DNA of 5,375 bases from contig DBBY01000036.1 of NCBI GenBank assembly GCA_002292855.1, positions 1-5,375 on the forward strand. The letters run 5' to 3'. Below the pieces are notes generated by a model. It was not told the DNA's origin. It searched no databases and saw nothing but the letters and a program-made list of their open reading frames with translations. How positions within the stretch are numbered: position 1 is the first letter of the stretch; each line of letters starts with the position of its first letter. The DNA is from Flavobacteriales bacterium UBA972. GTDB lineage: Bacteria; Bacteroidota; Bacteroidia; Flavobacteriales; Schleiferiaceae. Positions 1-5,049 of this stretch are shown piece by piece. The position numbers and the translations under genes are program-made.

Positions 1-634
1 CGAGTTCTCCTCCCTTGGCAAGGGTCTTGAGGTCCTTCTTGAGCGAACGGCTGCTTGCGGCACTCAGCCCAAAGCGACCTTGCTTGGTGGCAGTTCCCTC
101 GACGGCCTCTCCGCGGCGAGTGACCACATCAAACTGACCATAAAAGAAGTCATTGTCGCCTGCTTCATCGACCTCGCTCATGGCGCCGTAGCGCTGGCGC
201 AGGTTCTCGACCTCCTTGTCGAGGTCCTTCGCCGTGGGTTCCATCACATAGAACGGAATCTTGACTCGCTCGCTCACTTCAAGGTTCAACTCTGGAGCTA
301 GACCCATGTCAAACTCAAAGGAATGCGAGTCCGCACTAAAATCAATGCTGCCTGGAACGGGCAAGGGCTGGCCCAAAATTTCAATTTTTTCGCGCTCGAG
401 GTAGGCATAAAGCTCATCCTGAAGGCGTTTGTTAATCTCGTCAGCTGTGATGGGCTCCTGGTACTGCCTGCGTATTAGGGTCATCGGGGCCGTGCCCGGG
501 CGAAATCCCGGAATACGCGCCTTTTTGCGGTAGTCCGCAAGCTGCTTTTCTACGGCTTCAGAGTATTCGCTTTGTTCGATGGTGAGGGTAAGGCGGGCGT
601 TCAAATCCGCGTCGACAATCCAGTTTGACTTCAT
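1..634 (-). CDS. tig: Trigger factor, ribosome-associated chaperone (N-terminal part; 3' end outside window)
   Basis: Trigger factor binds the ribosome at the polypeptide exit tunnel and shields nascent chains in the cytoplasm. I translated the minus strand from ATG 634-632; it stays open for 211 codons to the window edge, about half the usual family length of 430-450 residues. The N-terminal ribosome-binding domain carries the signature G43-F44-R45-P46-G47-T48-A49-P50, at the same numbering as the F44/R45 loop of the E. coli protein. Pro46 is usual in Bacteroidota, and Thr48 stands where Lys is more common. After about residue 110 the sequence enters the linker and the start of the FKBP-like domain (around DNDFFYGQFDV). 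This start is preferred because it puts the signature loop at the family position, and a TACCTTTG promoter box lies 29 bases upstream. The gene is divergent from the barrel-SPOR gene. Identification is by recalled family similarity, with no search run. Confidence 0.93.
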   Translation of the reverse strand, partial: MKSNWIVDADLNARLTLTIEQSEYSEAVEKQLADYRKKARIPGFRPGTAPMTLIRRQYQEPITADEINKRLQDELYAYLEREKIEILGQPLPVPGSIDFSADSHSFEFDMGLAPELNLEVSERVKIPFYVMEPTAKDLDKEVENLRQRYGAMSEVDEAGDNDFFYGQFDVVTRRGEAVEGTATKQGRFGLSAASSRSLKKDLKTLAKGGEL

Positions 635-662
635 AGACTATTTGGTGTTCAAAAAAGGTCTG

Positions 663-690
663 CAAAGGTAGGTATTGTATCTTCGGCAAA
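663..690 (-). promoter_or_regulatory. Predicted Bacteroidota promoter of the trigger factor gene
   Basis: Read on the minus strand, 670-663 is TACCTTTG, an exact match to the Bacteroidota primary-sigma -7 consensus TAnnTTTG. A TTTG at 690-687 sits 16 bases upstream as a candidate -33 element, slightly closer than the usual spacing of about 17-23. The predicted transcription start is near 656, giving a leader of roughly 20 bases before ATG 634. No purine-rich ribosome-binding site is obvious, as is usual in this phylum. Confidence 0.6.
678..685 (+). promoter_or_regulatory. Weak candidate -7 box for the barrel-SPOR gene
   Basis: TATCTTCG matches TAnnTTTG except for one base. It lies 16 bases before the preferred GTG start at 702, which would give a leader of about 10 bases. 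There is no convincing -33 element at normal spacing. It lies between the -7 and -33 boxes of the divergent trigger factor promoter, so if real the two promoters would overlap. This is a guess based on position and partial match. Confidence 0.25.
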
Positions 691-701
691 AATACCAAGC
701 A

Positions 702-1799
702 GTGAAGAGTCCCCTGAATTACCTGATTGCGGTCCTGATGCCCTTGACCGCCCTTGCTCAGTCCCCCGAATTCTCTGTTTACGGGGGTTTGCCCATGTTT
801 ATACGCGACAATGCCAGTCCCTTTGGCAAGTGGGGGGCGCAAGAAGGCGGGTTGGACGGTCTTAACCTAAGCACCGGCGCCGAACTTCAGCTGCCCCTTT
901 GGAATGACTTGAGTATGCATGCAGGGCTCGACCTCTACTCCATCCGCGCTGCGGGCTCGACCTCAACAGCCCAGCTGTCCGGCGCATCCCCGCGCATTGG
1001 ACTTGGCTACACCCGCCCCCTGGGCAACCTTTTGGTGCAAGCCCGCGGATCACTCGGCCTGGCCAGCATGCGCACGACCCAAACCCTTGGTGCCATTACC
1101 ACCAAACTCAACGAGGGGCTCTACACCTGGGGGTCCCTGTCGGCTCCCGCATCGCTGGGTTTGCGAGTCTCCATGCCTTATGAAAGCGGACGGCTTTACG
1201 CAGAGCTCAGCTACCGATACTTCATGTTTGACGACGGCCTCGACGGCATGGGCGGAGGCGGAGCGCGCATCGGCGGCCACGACGACCAAATGCTTATTGG
1301 TGTGGCCGGGTACACCTGGAACCTCCAAAACCTTCAAAGCCGCGATCAGCGCGAACTCGTTCAAGCCAAGAAGGAGGCCCAGTCCGTTCCCTCATTGAAA
1401 AAAGCGAGTGAAGAGCTCAAAATTGCCCAAGCTGAATTAATGGACGAGCTGGAAGTGGTCAAAATTCAAAAGCTCAAGTTGGAGCAACGCCTCGACTCCA
1501 TGGACCAGGGCCTCAAAGCGCCAAGCGCGACCCAAAGCCAAAGCCAGATGGCCGGCGGCAGCGCCTCTGTTGGCCCTGAAATCCGCTACGTGGTCGTCGT
1601 AGGAAGCTTCCGCAGCGAACGCCTAGCCGCTCAGTATGTGAGTCGCCTAAAGGCCGCAGGCGTGAACTGCTCTATTACCGAAGGATCGAATGGATTTGTT
1701 CGCGTGTACACTGGTCCGTACCGGTCTGAATCCATTGCCTTTAGCATGCTCGATAAAGTCCGCGTCGAAACGCCAGGGGCTTGGCTGCTTCGGATCTAG
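702..1799 (+). CDS. Secreted outer-membrane beta-barrel-like protein with coiled coil and C-terminal SPOR domain
   Basis: The predicted protein has 365 residues and three parts. Residues 1-19 form a signal peptide (hydrophobic core, cleavage LTALA|Q). Residues 20 to about 210 are rich in Gly, aromatic residues and alternating short strands (for example LGYTRPLG, LYAELSYRYFMF, MLIGVAGYTW), as in an outer-membrane barrel. Residues 231-272 form a charged coiled coil with hydrophobic residues exactly seven apart (L232, L239, L246, V253, L260, M267). After a Ser/Gln/Gly-rich linker (273-292), residues 293-365 form a SPOR domain: YVVVVGSF, then VRVYTGPY, ending AWLLRI. SPOR domains bind septal or remodelled glycan lacking stem peptides. 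I infer that the protein sits in the outer membrane with coiled coil and SPOR domain in the periplasm. GTG 702 is chosen because it gives a standard signal peptide; a TTG at 675 would add nine polar residues before it. The gene ends at the terminator at 1819-1848. No named homologue is recognised. Confidence 0.85.
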   Translation: MKSPLNYLIAVLMPLTALAQSPEFSVYGGLPMFIRDNASPFGKWGAQEGGLDGLNLSTGAELQLPLWNDLSMHAGLDLYSIRAAGSTSTAQLSGASPRIGLGYTRPLGNLLVQARGSLGLASMRTTQTLGAITTKLNEGLYTWGSLSAPASLGLRVSMPYESGRLYAELSYRYFMFDDGLDGMGGGGARIGGHDDQMLIGVAGYTWNLQNLQSRDQRELVQAKKEAQSVPSLKKASEELKIAQAELMDELEVVKIQKLKLEQRLDSMDQGLKAPSATQSQSQMAGGSASVGPEIRYVVVVGSFRSERLAAQYVSRLKAAGVNCSITEGSNGFVRVYTGPYRSESIAFSMLDKVRVETPGAWLLRI

Positions 1800-1818
1800 G
1801 TACTTATAGCTAGTTACA

Positions 1819-1848
1819 AAAAACCCAGGCTTAACAGCCTGGGTTTTT
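1819..1848. terminator. Bidirectional intrinsic terminator between the barrel-SPOR gene and tRNA-Leu(CAG)
   Basis: A perfect 13-base-pair stem (AAAAACCCAGGCT at 1819-1831 with AGCCTGGGTTTTT at 1836-1848) encloses the four-base loop TAAC. A-runs on one arm and T-runs on the other provide a U-tract in both directions. It can end the plus-strand gene that stops at 1799 and the minus-strand tRNA transcript, whose mature CCA end at 1852 is only three bases away. Confidence 0.9.
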
Positions 1849-1851
1849 CTT

Positions 1852-1938
1852 TGGTGCGCGAAGGGGGACTCGAACCCCCACATCCTTACGGACACTAGAT
1901 CCTGAGTCTAGCCTGTCTACCAATTTCAGCACTCGCGC
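1852..1938 (-). tRNA. tRNA-Leu (anticodon CAG)
   Basis: A class II tRNA of 87 bases including an encoded CCA. The acceptor stem GCGCGAG pairs with TTCGCGC (one G-U pair), with discriminator A. The anticodon stem is CTAGA/TCTAG, and the loop CTCAGGA gives anticodon CAG, reading CUG. The variable arm forms a short TCC/GGA stem with loop GTAA, as expected for leucine. The T arm is GGGGG-TTCGAGT-CCCCC. It follows tRNA-Thr in the same direction with a 35-base spacer and no separate promoter seen, so it is probably co-transcribed and released by RNase P and 3' processing. Confidence 0.95.
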
Positions 1939-1973
1939 TTCATGTTCCCTGGTAAGGGGTTAATTCTACTCTG

Positions 1974-2046
1974 AGCCACTCATGGGACTCGAACCCACGA
2001 CCCTCGCATTACGAATGCGATGCTCTACCAACTGAGCTAAAGTGGC
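1974..2046 (-). tRNA. tRNA-Thr (anticodon CGT)
   Basis: A standard 73-base tRNA without encoded CCA. The acceptor stem GCCACTT pairs with GAGTGGC (one wobble), and the discriminator is T. The D stem is GCTC/GAGC. The anticodon stem is TCGCA/TGCGA, with loop TTCGTAA giving anticodon CGU, reading ACG. The T arm is GTGGG-TTCGAGT-CCCAT. The bases after the discriminator read CAG rather than CCA, so CCA must be added by tRNA nucleotidyltransferase, unlike the two leucine tRNAs here. It is the first gene of the tandem pair and lies 11 bases after a TATATTTG box. Confidence 0.95.
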
Positions 2047-2057
2047 AAAATGGGCTG

Positions 2058-2065
2058 CAAATATA
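2058..2065 (-). promoter_or_regulatory. Predicted promoter -7 box of the tRNA-Thr/tRNA-Leu unit
   Basis: The minus strand of this stretch reads TATATTTG, an exact TAnnTTTG match. Eleven bases separate it from the mature 5' end of tRNA-Thr at 2046, so the primary transcript would carry only a few extra 5' bases for RNase P. No clear -33 TTG was found at normal spacing. The same box-to-tRNA distance occurs at tRNA-Leu(UAG). Confidence 0.6.
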
Positions 2066-2078
2066 AGTGGGTGGGCTG

Positions 2079-2086
2079 TACTTTTG
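2079..2086 (+). promoter_or_regulatory. Predicted promoter -7 box of the 2110-2760 gene
   Basis: TACTTTTG is an exact TAnnTTTG match 23 bases before ATG 2110, giving a predicted leader of about 15-20 bases. No good -33 element is visible. The region where it would lie (about 2056-2060) overlaps the -7 box of the divergent tRNA promoter at 2058-2065, so the two promoters probably cannot be occupied at once. Confidence 0.55.
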
Positions 2087-2109
2087 GGCAGTAACCATTC
2101 CTTGTAACC

Positions 2110-2760
2110 ATGCGCCTCATTCTTGCCCCACTGTTCACGCTGCTTAGCACCGGCTTGTTTGCTCAACTTTTTGCTGGTTTTGGCGCGGAATACCGCATTC
2201 CAAGTGCCAACAGGATGGCTACAAGCAGCAGCCCCATTACCCAAATCGGCTACCAATGGGGGGACTTCGCTGCCGTCAGTCAGTTTAGGGTTCCCAATAA
2301 GGCGCCTGACTACACCGTTCCCAACTGGTTTGCGGGCGGACGATTGGAGTGGCTTGCCTACGACCTAAGCCTAGACAGCCTACCCCTTCCCCTGCTGAAT
2401 GCGGTACAATGGCAAGTCGTTTTGAGCGGACAATGGTCAAGGCTGGACGGTCACCGCTTTCGCAGCGAGCATTTGGGATTGTATGAAACTGACCACTGGA
2501 CCCGTGAAATCTACCAATTTCAGTATGGACGCAACGAGTTTCTTGCGGGCATCGGCATTCAAGGTCGATACAAATCCTGGTCAGCGCTTGCCGAAGTTCA
2601 GTATGGACCCGGCGCTCGACTCGATACCTGGGTTTACCGCAGCCATCTGTTTCAAGACGGCAACGAGGTCATTATTGACAACTACTACTTCTACGAACGC
2701 TATAATCTGGCTCGCTTAAGCATTACCCTACGCAAAAACTTAACATTCTCGTCAAAGTAG
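2110..2760 (+). CDS. Exported beta-barrel-like envelope protein of unknown function
   Basis: The predicted product has 216 residues. Residues 1-18 form a signal peptide (MRLILAPLFTLLSTGLFA|Q). The mature part has repeated short amphipathic stretches with alternating aromatic residues (IGYQWGDFAAVSQF, GRLEWLAYDLSL, QWQVVLSGQW, SWSALAEVQYG). It ends in a strand-like LARLSITLRKNLTF, ending in an aromatic residue, with only SSK following, as many outer-membrane barrels do. I infer a small outer-membrane barrel. No enzymatic motif, lipobox or peptidoglycan-binding domain is visible, and I do not recognise a family. Its neighbours on both sides are envelope proteins with wall-binding domains, which supports the location but not a specific job. 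The ATG start gives a clean signal peptide and fits the TACTTTTG box upstream. The 112-base gap to the next gene shows no terminator hairpin, so read-through is possible. Confidence 0.75.
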   Translation: MRLILAPLFTLLSTGLFAQLFAGFGAEYRIPSANRMATSSSPITQIGYQWGDFAAVSQFRVPNKAPDYTVPNWFAGGRLEWLAYDLSLDSLPLPLLNAVQWQVVLSGQWSRLDGHRFRSEHLGLYETDHWTREIYQFQYGRNEFLAGIGIQGRYKSWSALAEVQYGPGARLDTWVYRSHLFQDGNEVIIDNYYFYERYNLARLSITLRKNLTFSSK

Positions 2761-2809
2761 GATCACGAATCGAGCTACTCCGACTTATTCTATTAATAAT
2801 TTGCGGCAA

Positions 2810-2836
2810 TTGGATTAGATTTTTTACCTACTTTTA
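2810..2836 (+). promoter_or_regulatory. Candidate promoter of the OmpA-family gene
   Basis: TACTTTTA (2829-2836) matches TAnnTTTG at all but the last base. TTG at 2810-2812 lies 16 bases upstream as a possible -33 element, the same spacing as at the trigger factor promoter. The surrounding intergenic stretch is AT-rich. The predicted leader to ATG 2873 is about 30 bases. It would allow expression independent of the preceding gene. Confidence 0.4.
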
Positions 2837-2872
2837 AGGGGTAGTTCGATGCTGCACTAAATCAGACCAACC

Positions 2873-3853
2873 ATGATCAAACGTATTCTTGTAATCATCC
2901 TATTTGGCGCCACACTCGGAGCCTCAGGCCAGTTGAGTCTTCCTACCTTTGAAGTAGGGGCTGGCTTGGCATTGCGCCACACGGAGGGATTCTACATCCC
3001 GCGTTTTAGTTTGGCGGGGCATAAATTCTTCAAGGGCCTTGGCCTTTATTTGACTTATGAGCAGCGCAACAACGTGCAGTTTGCCGACGACTTTAATGCG
3101 GACGGCAACTACCAACGCTACCTAGTTGGCCCCACCTTGTATGTAAATCCCAATATTTACGTCTATGGCGGAATCAGTCCTTTTGGCCCTTATGGCCTTG
3201 GTGGCGACGGCGGCTTTGGCAAGGTGCGCAAAGAAATCGGATTTGCTTATGTTTTTAAGCCCTTTACCCTGCACGCGGGCTATTCCAATTGGGTTGGTTT
3301 CACCACTGGCGTCGGATATCAATTCGGCGGAGCCTCCGGTACGGAGATGAGTTTTCAAAGCAAGTCCCGCCCTAGTCGCTCAAGACCAGCCTCCTCTGGT
3401 ATGGCTAAGAAGGCCCAGTCCCCTCGCGTTGACACCGTGTTTATAACGAATGAAGTAGTTAAAGAAGTGATTAAAGAGGTTCCAGTGGAGTCCGTTAGAG
3501 AGGTCACTAAAGAGGTTGTTCTTGAATCTGCCTTAACCCTACTCTTTAACCTGAATTCCACCGAGTACTCTAGCGCTACCATGGTGAAGGTTGAAAGCGA
3601 ACTCGCTGCGCTCCGAGCTAAGTATCCTAACTCGAAACTGCTCATTGTTGGCAATACGGACGAATCAGGAAGTGCAACCTACAACTACAACCTCGGTTTA
3701 ATGCGGGCTCAAAAAGTAGCCAACTACCTAATGTCCAAAACAGGACTTAGCGAGGAGAACATCATTATTCGTTCTGACGGTAAGGTTCGTCCCCAGTCTG
3801 ACGATAAAGACCAAAACCGCCGGGTCGACGTGTACATCATGCTCGACAAGTAG
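2873..3853 (+). CDS. OmpA-family outer-membrane protein: beta-barrel plus C-terminal peptidoglycan-binding domain
   Basis: A protein of 326 residues. Residues 1-19 are a signal peptide (cleavage near GASG|Q). Residues 20 to about 160 are Gly/aromatic-rich strands typical of a small barrel (GPTLYVNPNIYVYGGISPFG, AGYSNWVGFTTGVGYQF). A Ser/Arg/Pro-rich hinge follows (about 163-185), then a Val-Lys-Glu-Val type repetitive segment (195-217). The OmpA-like domain occupies about 218-326. Its diagnostic residues are present: GNTDESGSATYNYNLGLMRAQ carries D263 and R278, the pair that contacts diaminopimelate in OmpA, and NRRV (N315-R317) follows near the C-terminus. The protein should anchor the outer membrane to peptidoglycan stem peptides. 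Fold assignment of the C-terminal domain is firm; the barrel is inferred from composition. It stops at 3853, just before a bidirectional terminator, and faces tRNA-Leu(UAG). Confidence 0.9.
   Translation: MIKRILVIILFGATLGASGQLSLPTFEVGAGLALRHTEGFYIPRFSLAGHKFFKGLGLYLTYEQRNNVQFADDFNADGNYQRYLVGPTLYVNPNIYVYGGISPFGPYGLGGDGGFGKVRKEIGFAYVFKPFTLHAGYSNWVGFTTGVGYQFGGASGTEMSFQSKSRPSRSRPASSGMAKKAQSPRVDTVFITNEVVKEVIKEVPVESVREVTKEVVLESALTLLFNLNSTEYSSATMVKVESELAALRAKYPNSKLLIVGNTDESGSATYNYNLGLMRAQKVANYLMSKTGLSEENIIIRSDGKVRPQSDDKDQNRRVDVYIMLDK
3452..3520 (+). repeat. Val-(Lys/Arg)-Glu-Val linker repeats inside the OmpA-family gene
   Basis: Codons for residues 194-216 encode degenerate copies of a V(K/R)EV-type unit: VKEV, IKEV, VESV, REV and TKEV follow one another with a Pro between the second and third. 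It lies immediately before the OmpA-like domain and probably forms an extended or coiled spacer across the periplasm. Similar EV/KEV linkers are familiar in Bacteroidota OmpA-like proteins. The DNA copies differ from one another, so this is a protein-level repeat rather than a recent DNA tandem duplication. Confidence 0.7.
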
Positions 3854-3875
3854 GGTTAGCAAATTTTTAAAAGCA

Positions 3876-3906
3876 AAAAGCCCGGCTTCGTAGGCCGGGC
3901 CTTTTT
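3876..3906. terminator. Bidirectional intrinsic terminator between the OmpA-family gene and tRNA-Leu(UAG)
   Basis: A G+C-rich 7-base-pair stem (GCCCGGC at 3880-3886 with GCCGGGC at 3894-3900) has the loop TTCGTAG. It is flanked by an A-run on the left and a T-run (3902-3906) on the right, with a single unpaired C at 3901. It supplies a U-tract in both directions and so serves both the plus-strand OmpA gene and the convergent tRNA, whose encoded CCA ends three bases away at 3909. Confidence 0.9.
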
Positions 3907-3908
3907 AT

Positions 3909-3993
3909 TGGTGCGGATGAAGGGAATCGAACCCCCACGCCTCACGGCGCTAGATCCTAAGTCTAGTGCGTCTACCAATTTCGCCACATCCGC
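3909..3993 (-). tRNA. tRNA-Leu (anticodon TAG)
   Basis: A class II tRNA of 85 bases with encoded CCA. The acceptor stem GCGGATG pairs perfectly with CATCCGC, with discriminator A. The anticodon stem is CTAGA/TCTAG, and the loop CTTAGGA gives UAG, reading CUA and probably other CUN codons. The variable arm is a CGCC/GGCG stem with loop GTGA. The T arm is GGGGG-TTCGATT-CCCTT with two G-U pairs. Its anticodon stem, D-loop segment AAATTGGTAGAC and T arm are nearly the same as in tRNA-Leu(CAG) at 1852-1938, so the two are paralogues. It is a single-gene unit with its own promoter box and terminator. Confidence 0.96.
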
Positions 3994-4004
3994 ATTAGGA
4001 GGGG

Positions 4005-4012
4005 CAAAGATA
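4005..4012 (-). promoter_or_regulatory. Predicted promoter -7 box of tRNA-Leu(UAG)
   Basis: The minus strand reads TATCTTTG, an exact TAnnTTTG match. It lies 11 bases before the mature tRNA 5' end at 3993, the same distance as at tRNA-Thr. No clear -33 TTG at normal spacing was found. Confidence 0.6.
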
Positions 4013-4081
4013 CATTGTCGAAGCCTCTGTTCTGCTGCCTCAATTTGAAGCCCGCGATGGAGCCTGATGACTCAAAGGAAG

Positions 4082-4089
4082 TACCTTTG
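4082..4089 (+). promoter_or_regulatory. Predicted -7 box placing transcription start at the flavin reductase ATG
   Basis: TACCTTTG is an exact TAnnTTTG match, identical to the trigger factor box. Only seven bases separate it from ATG 4097, so transcription should begin at or within a few bases of the start codon, giving a leaderless or nearly leaderless mRNA. This also argues against the in-frame ATG at 4067, which lies upstream of the box. A TTTG at 4044-4047 is too far away (34 bases) to be a normal -33 element. Confidence 0.55.
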
Positions 4090-4096
4090 CGCCGCC

Positions 4097-5020
4097 ATGG
4101 CAGTACAAACATTGATTCCGAGCGAGCTGAGTATTCAAGACCTGCAGCGCACCCTGCAGTTTGCCGTCGGGCCGAGGCCCATAGCCTTGGTTTCGAGCAT
4201 AAACAGGCTGGGGCAAGTCAACCTTTCGCCGTTCAGCTATTTTAATATTTTTAGCACCAATCCGCCGATTCTCATCTTCTCGCCGTCCCAGCGCTTGCGC
4301 GACGGAGGCAGTAAAGACAGCCTACTGAACGTTCGGGAGGTTCCCGAGGTGGTAGTGCATGCGGTCAGCCATGCCATGGTAGAGCAGACCAGCCTTTCAA
4401 GCACTTCGTACGAACGCGGAGTAAACGAATTCATCAAGTCAGGCTTCACGGCGGTTCCAAGCAGCCACGTGACGCCCCCGAGAGTCGCCGAATCTCCGGT
4501 AGCCCTGGAGTGCAGAGTGAATGAGGTAATCGCCTTAGGAGAGGGTCCGGGCGCCGGTAACCTGGTCGTTTGCGAGGTGATTGCCATTCATATTAACGAT
4601 AGCATTCTCGACGATGAGGGCCAGCTTGACCAAGACCGACTCGACTTGGTAGGTCGTTTGGGCGGAGATTGGTACGTGCGAGCCCATGGCGATGCACTCT
4701 TTGAGGTGGAGAAGCCCGTCACGACCCTGGGCATTGGGGTAGACGCCCTTCCGCGCAGCGTTAGGCTCTCGACGGTGCTCACGGGCAACGACCTCGGGAA
4801 GCTCGGAAACACGGAAATGCTGCCCCTGCAAATTGAAATTGAAGAATTCATGCAGCATCACCGCATTAACGCTATCTTTAGGCTTCATGTCGATCCAATT
4901 GAGCGCCGAGAGGCCCTGCACCTGTATGCCAAAGAGCAGCTCGATAAGGGCAAAGTCCACAAGGCTTGGAAGGCCTTGCTGGTGGATCGTCTGAATACCC
5001 ACAATACCGACACAGAATAA
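4097..5020 (+). CDS. Flavin reductase family protein (FMN-binding split barrel)
   Basis: A 307-residue cytoplasmic protein of the flavin reductase / DIM6-NTAB family, whose members bind FMN and often use NAD(P)H to reduce flavin. The split-barrel domain runs from about residue 12 to 200. Conserved stretches are GPRPIA (25-30), VNLSPFSYFN (41-50), NPPILIFSPSQR (55-66), PPRVAESPV (127-135) and GAGNLVVCEV (152-161), the regions that usually form the flavin pocket and dimer interface. The C-terminal part contains LTGNDLGKLGN (228-238) and a charged helical end; this extension is normal for the roughly 300-residue Bacteroidota members, whereas minimal flavin reductases have about 160-190. There is no signal peptide. 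The physiological substrate cannot be told from sequence; it may supply reduced flavin or act as an oxidoreductase itself. ATG 4097 is preferred over ATG 4067 because a promoter box lies between them. The DUF3127 gene follows after 29 bases, so co-transcription is possible. Confidence 0.9.
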   Translation: MAVQTLIPSELSIQDLQRTLQFAVGPRPIALVSSINRLGQVNLSPFSYFNIFSTNPPILIFSPSQRLRDGGSKDSLLNVREVPEVVVHAVSHAMVEQTSLSSTSYERGVNEFIKSGFTAVPSSHVTPPRVAESPVALECRVNEVIALGEGPGAGNLVVCEVIAIHINDSILDDEGQLDQDRLDLVGRLGGDWYVRAHGDALFEVEKPVTTLGIGVDALPRSVRLSTVLTGNDLGKLGNTEMLPLQIEIEEFMQHHRINAIFRLHVDPIERREALHLYAKEQLDKGKVHKAWKALLVDRLNTHNTDTE

Positions 5021-5049
5021 CCCCCCCTAATTAATTTTTCTCTATATCC

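Noticed and set aside
675..701. TTG start for the barrel-SPOR gene, nine codons upstream of GTG 702
   Set aside because: It would put polar residues (YLRQKYQAV) before the signal peptide and overlap the promoter region; GTG 702 gives a standard signal peptide.
919..1398. A 159-codon open frame on the plus strand inside the barrel-SPOR gene
   Set aside because: It overlaps a gene with signal peptide and recognised domains, and its own translation is Pro/Ala/Thr-rich without family resemblance, as expected of an out-of-frame reading.
702..1799. PorP/SprF-type type IX secretion component
   Set aside because: The barrel region lacks the PorP/SprF sequence features I would expect, and the C-terminal SPOR domain does not belong to that family.
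1943..1956. Short CCCT/AGGG hairpin in the spacer between tRNA-Thr and tRNA-Leu(CAG)
   Set aside because: Four base pairs without a T-run is too weak for a terminator and could be chance.
1852..2046. The tRNA genes as integration sites of a mobile element
   Set aside because: No integrase, no duplicated tRNA 3' end as a direct repeat, and no foreign-looking genes were seen; the flanking genes look like normal envelope genes.
4067..4096. ATG 4067 as the flavin reductase start
   Set aside because: It lies upstream of the exact TACCTTTG box, and the ten extra residues do not resemble the N-terminus of the family as I recall it; ATG 4097 fits better.
4535..5002. A 155-codon minus-strand open frame opposite the flavin reductase gene
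   Set aside because: It is antisense to a well-conserved family gene and its translation shows no recognisable domain.
5021..5027. Run of seven C bases just after the flavin reductase stop codon
   Set aside because: It lies outside coding sequence, so slippage would not change a protein; no regulatory role is supported by the surroundings.
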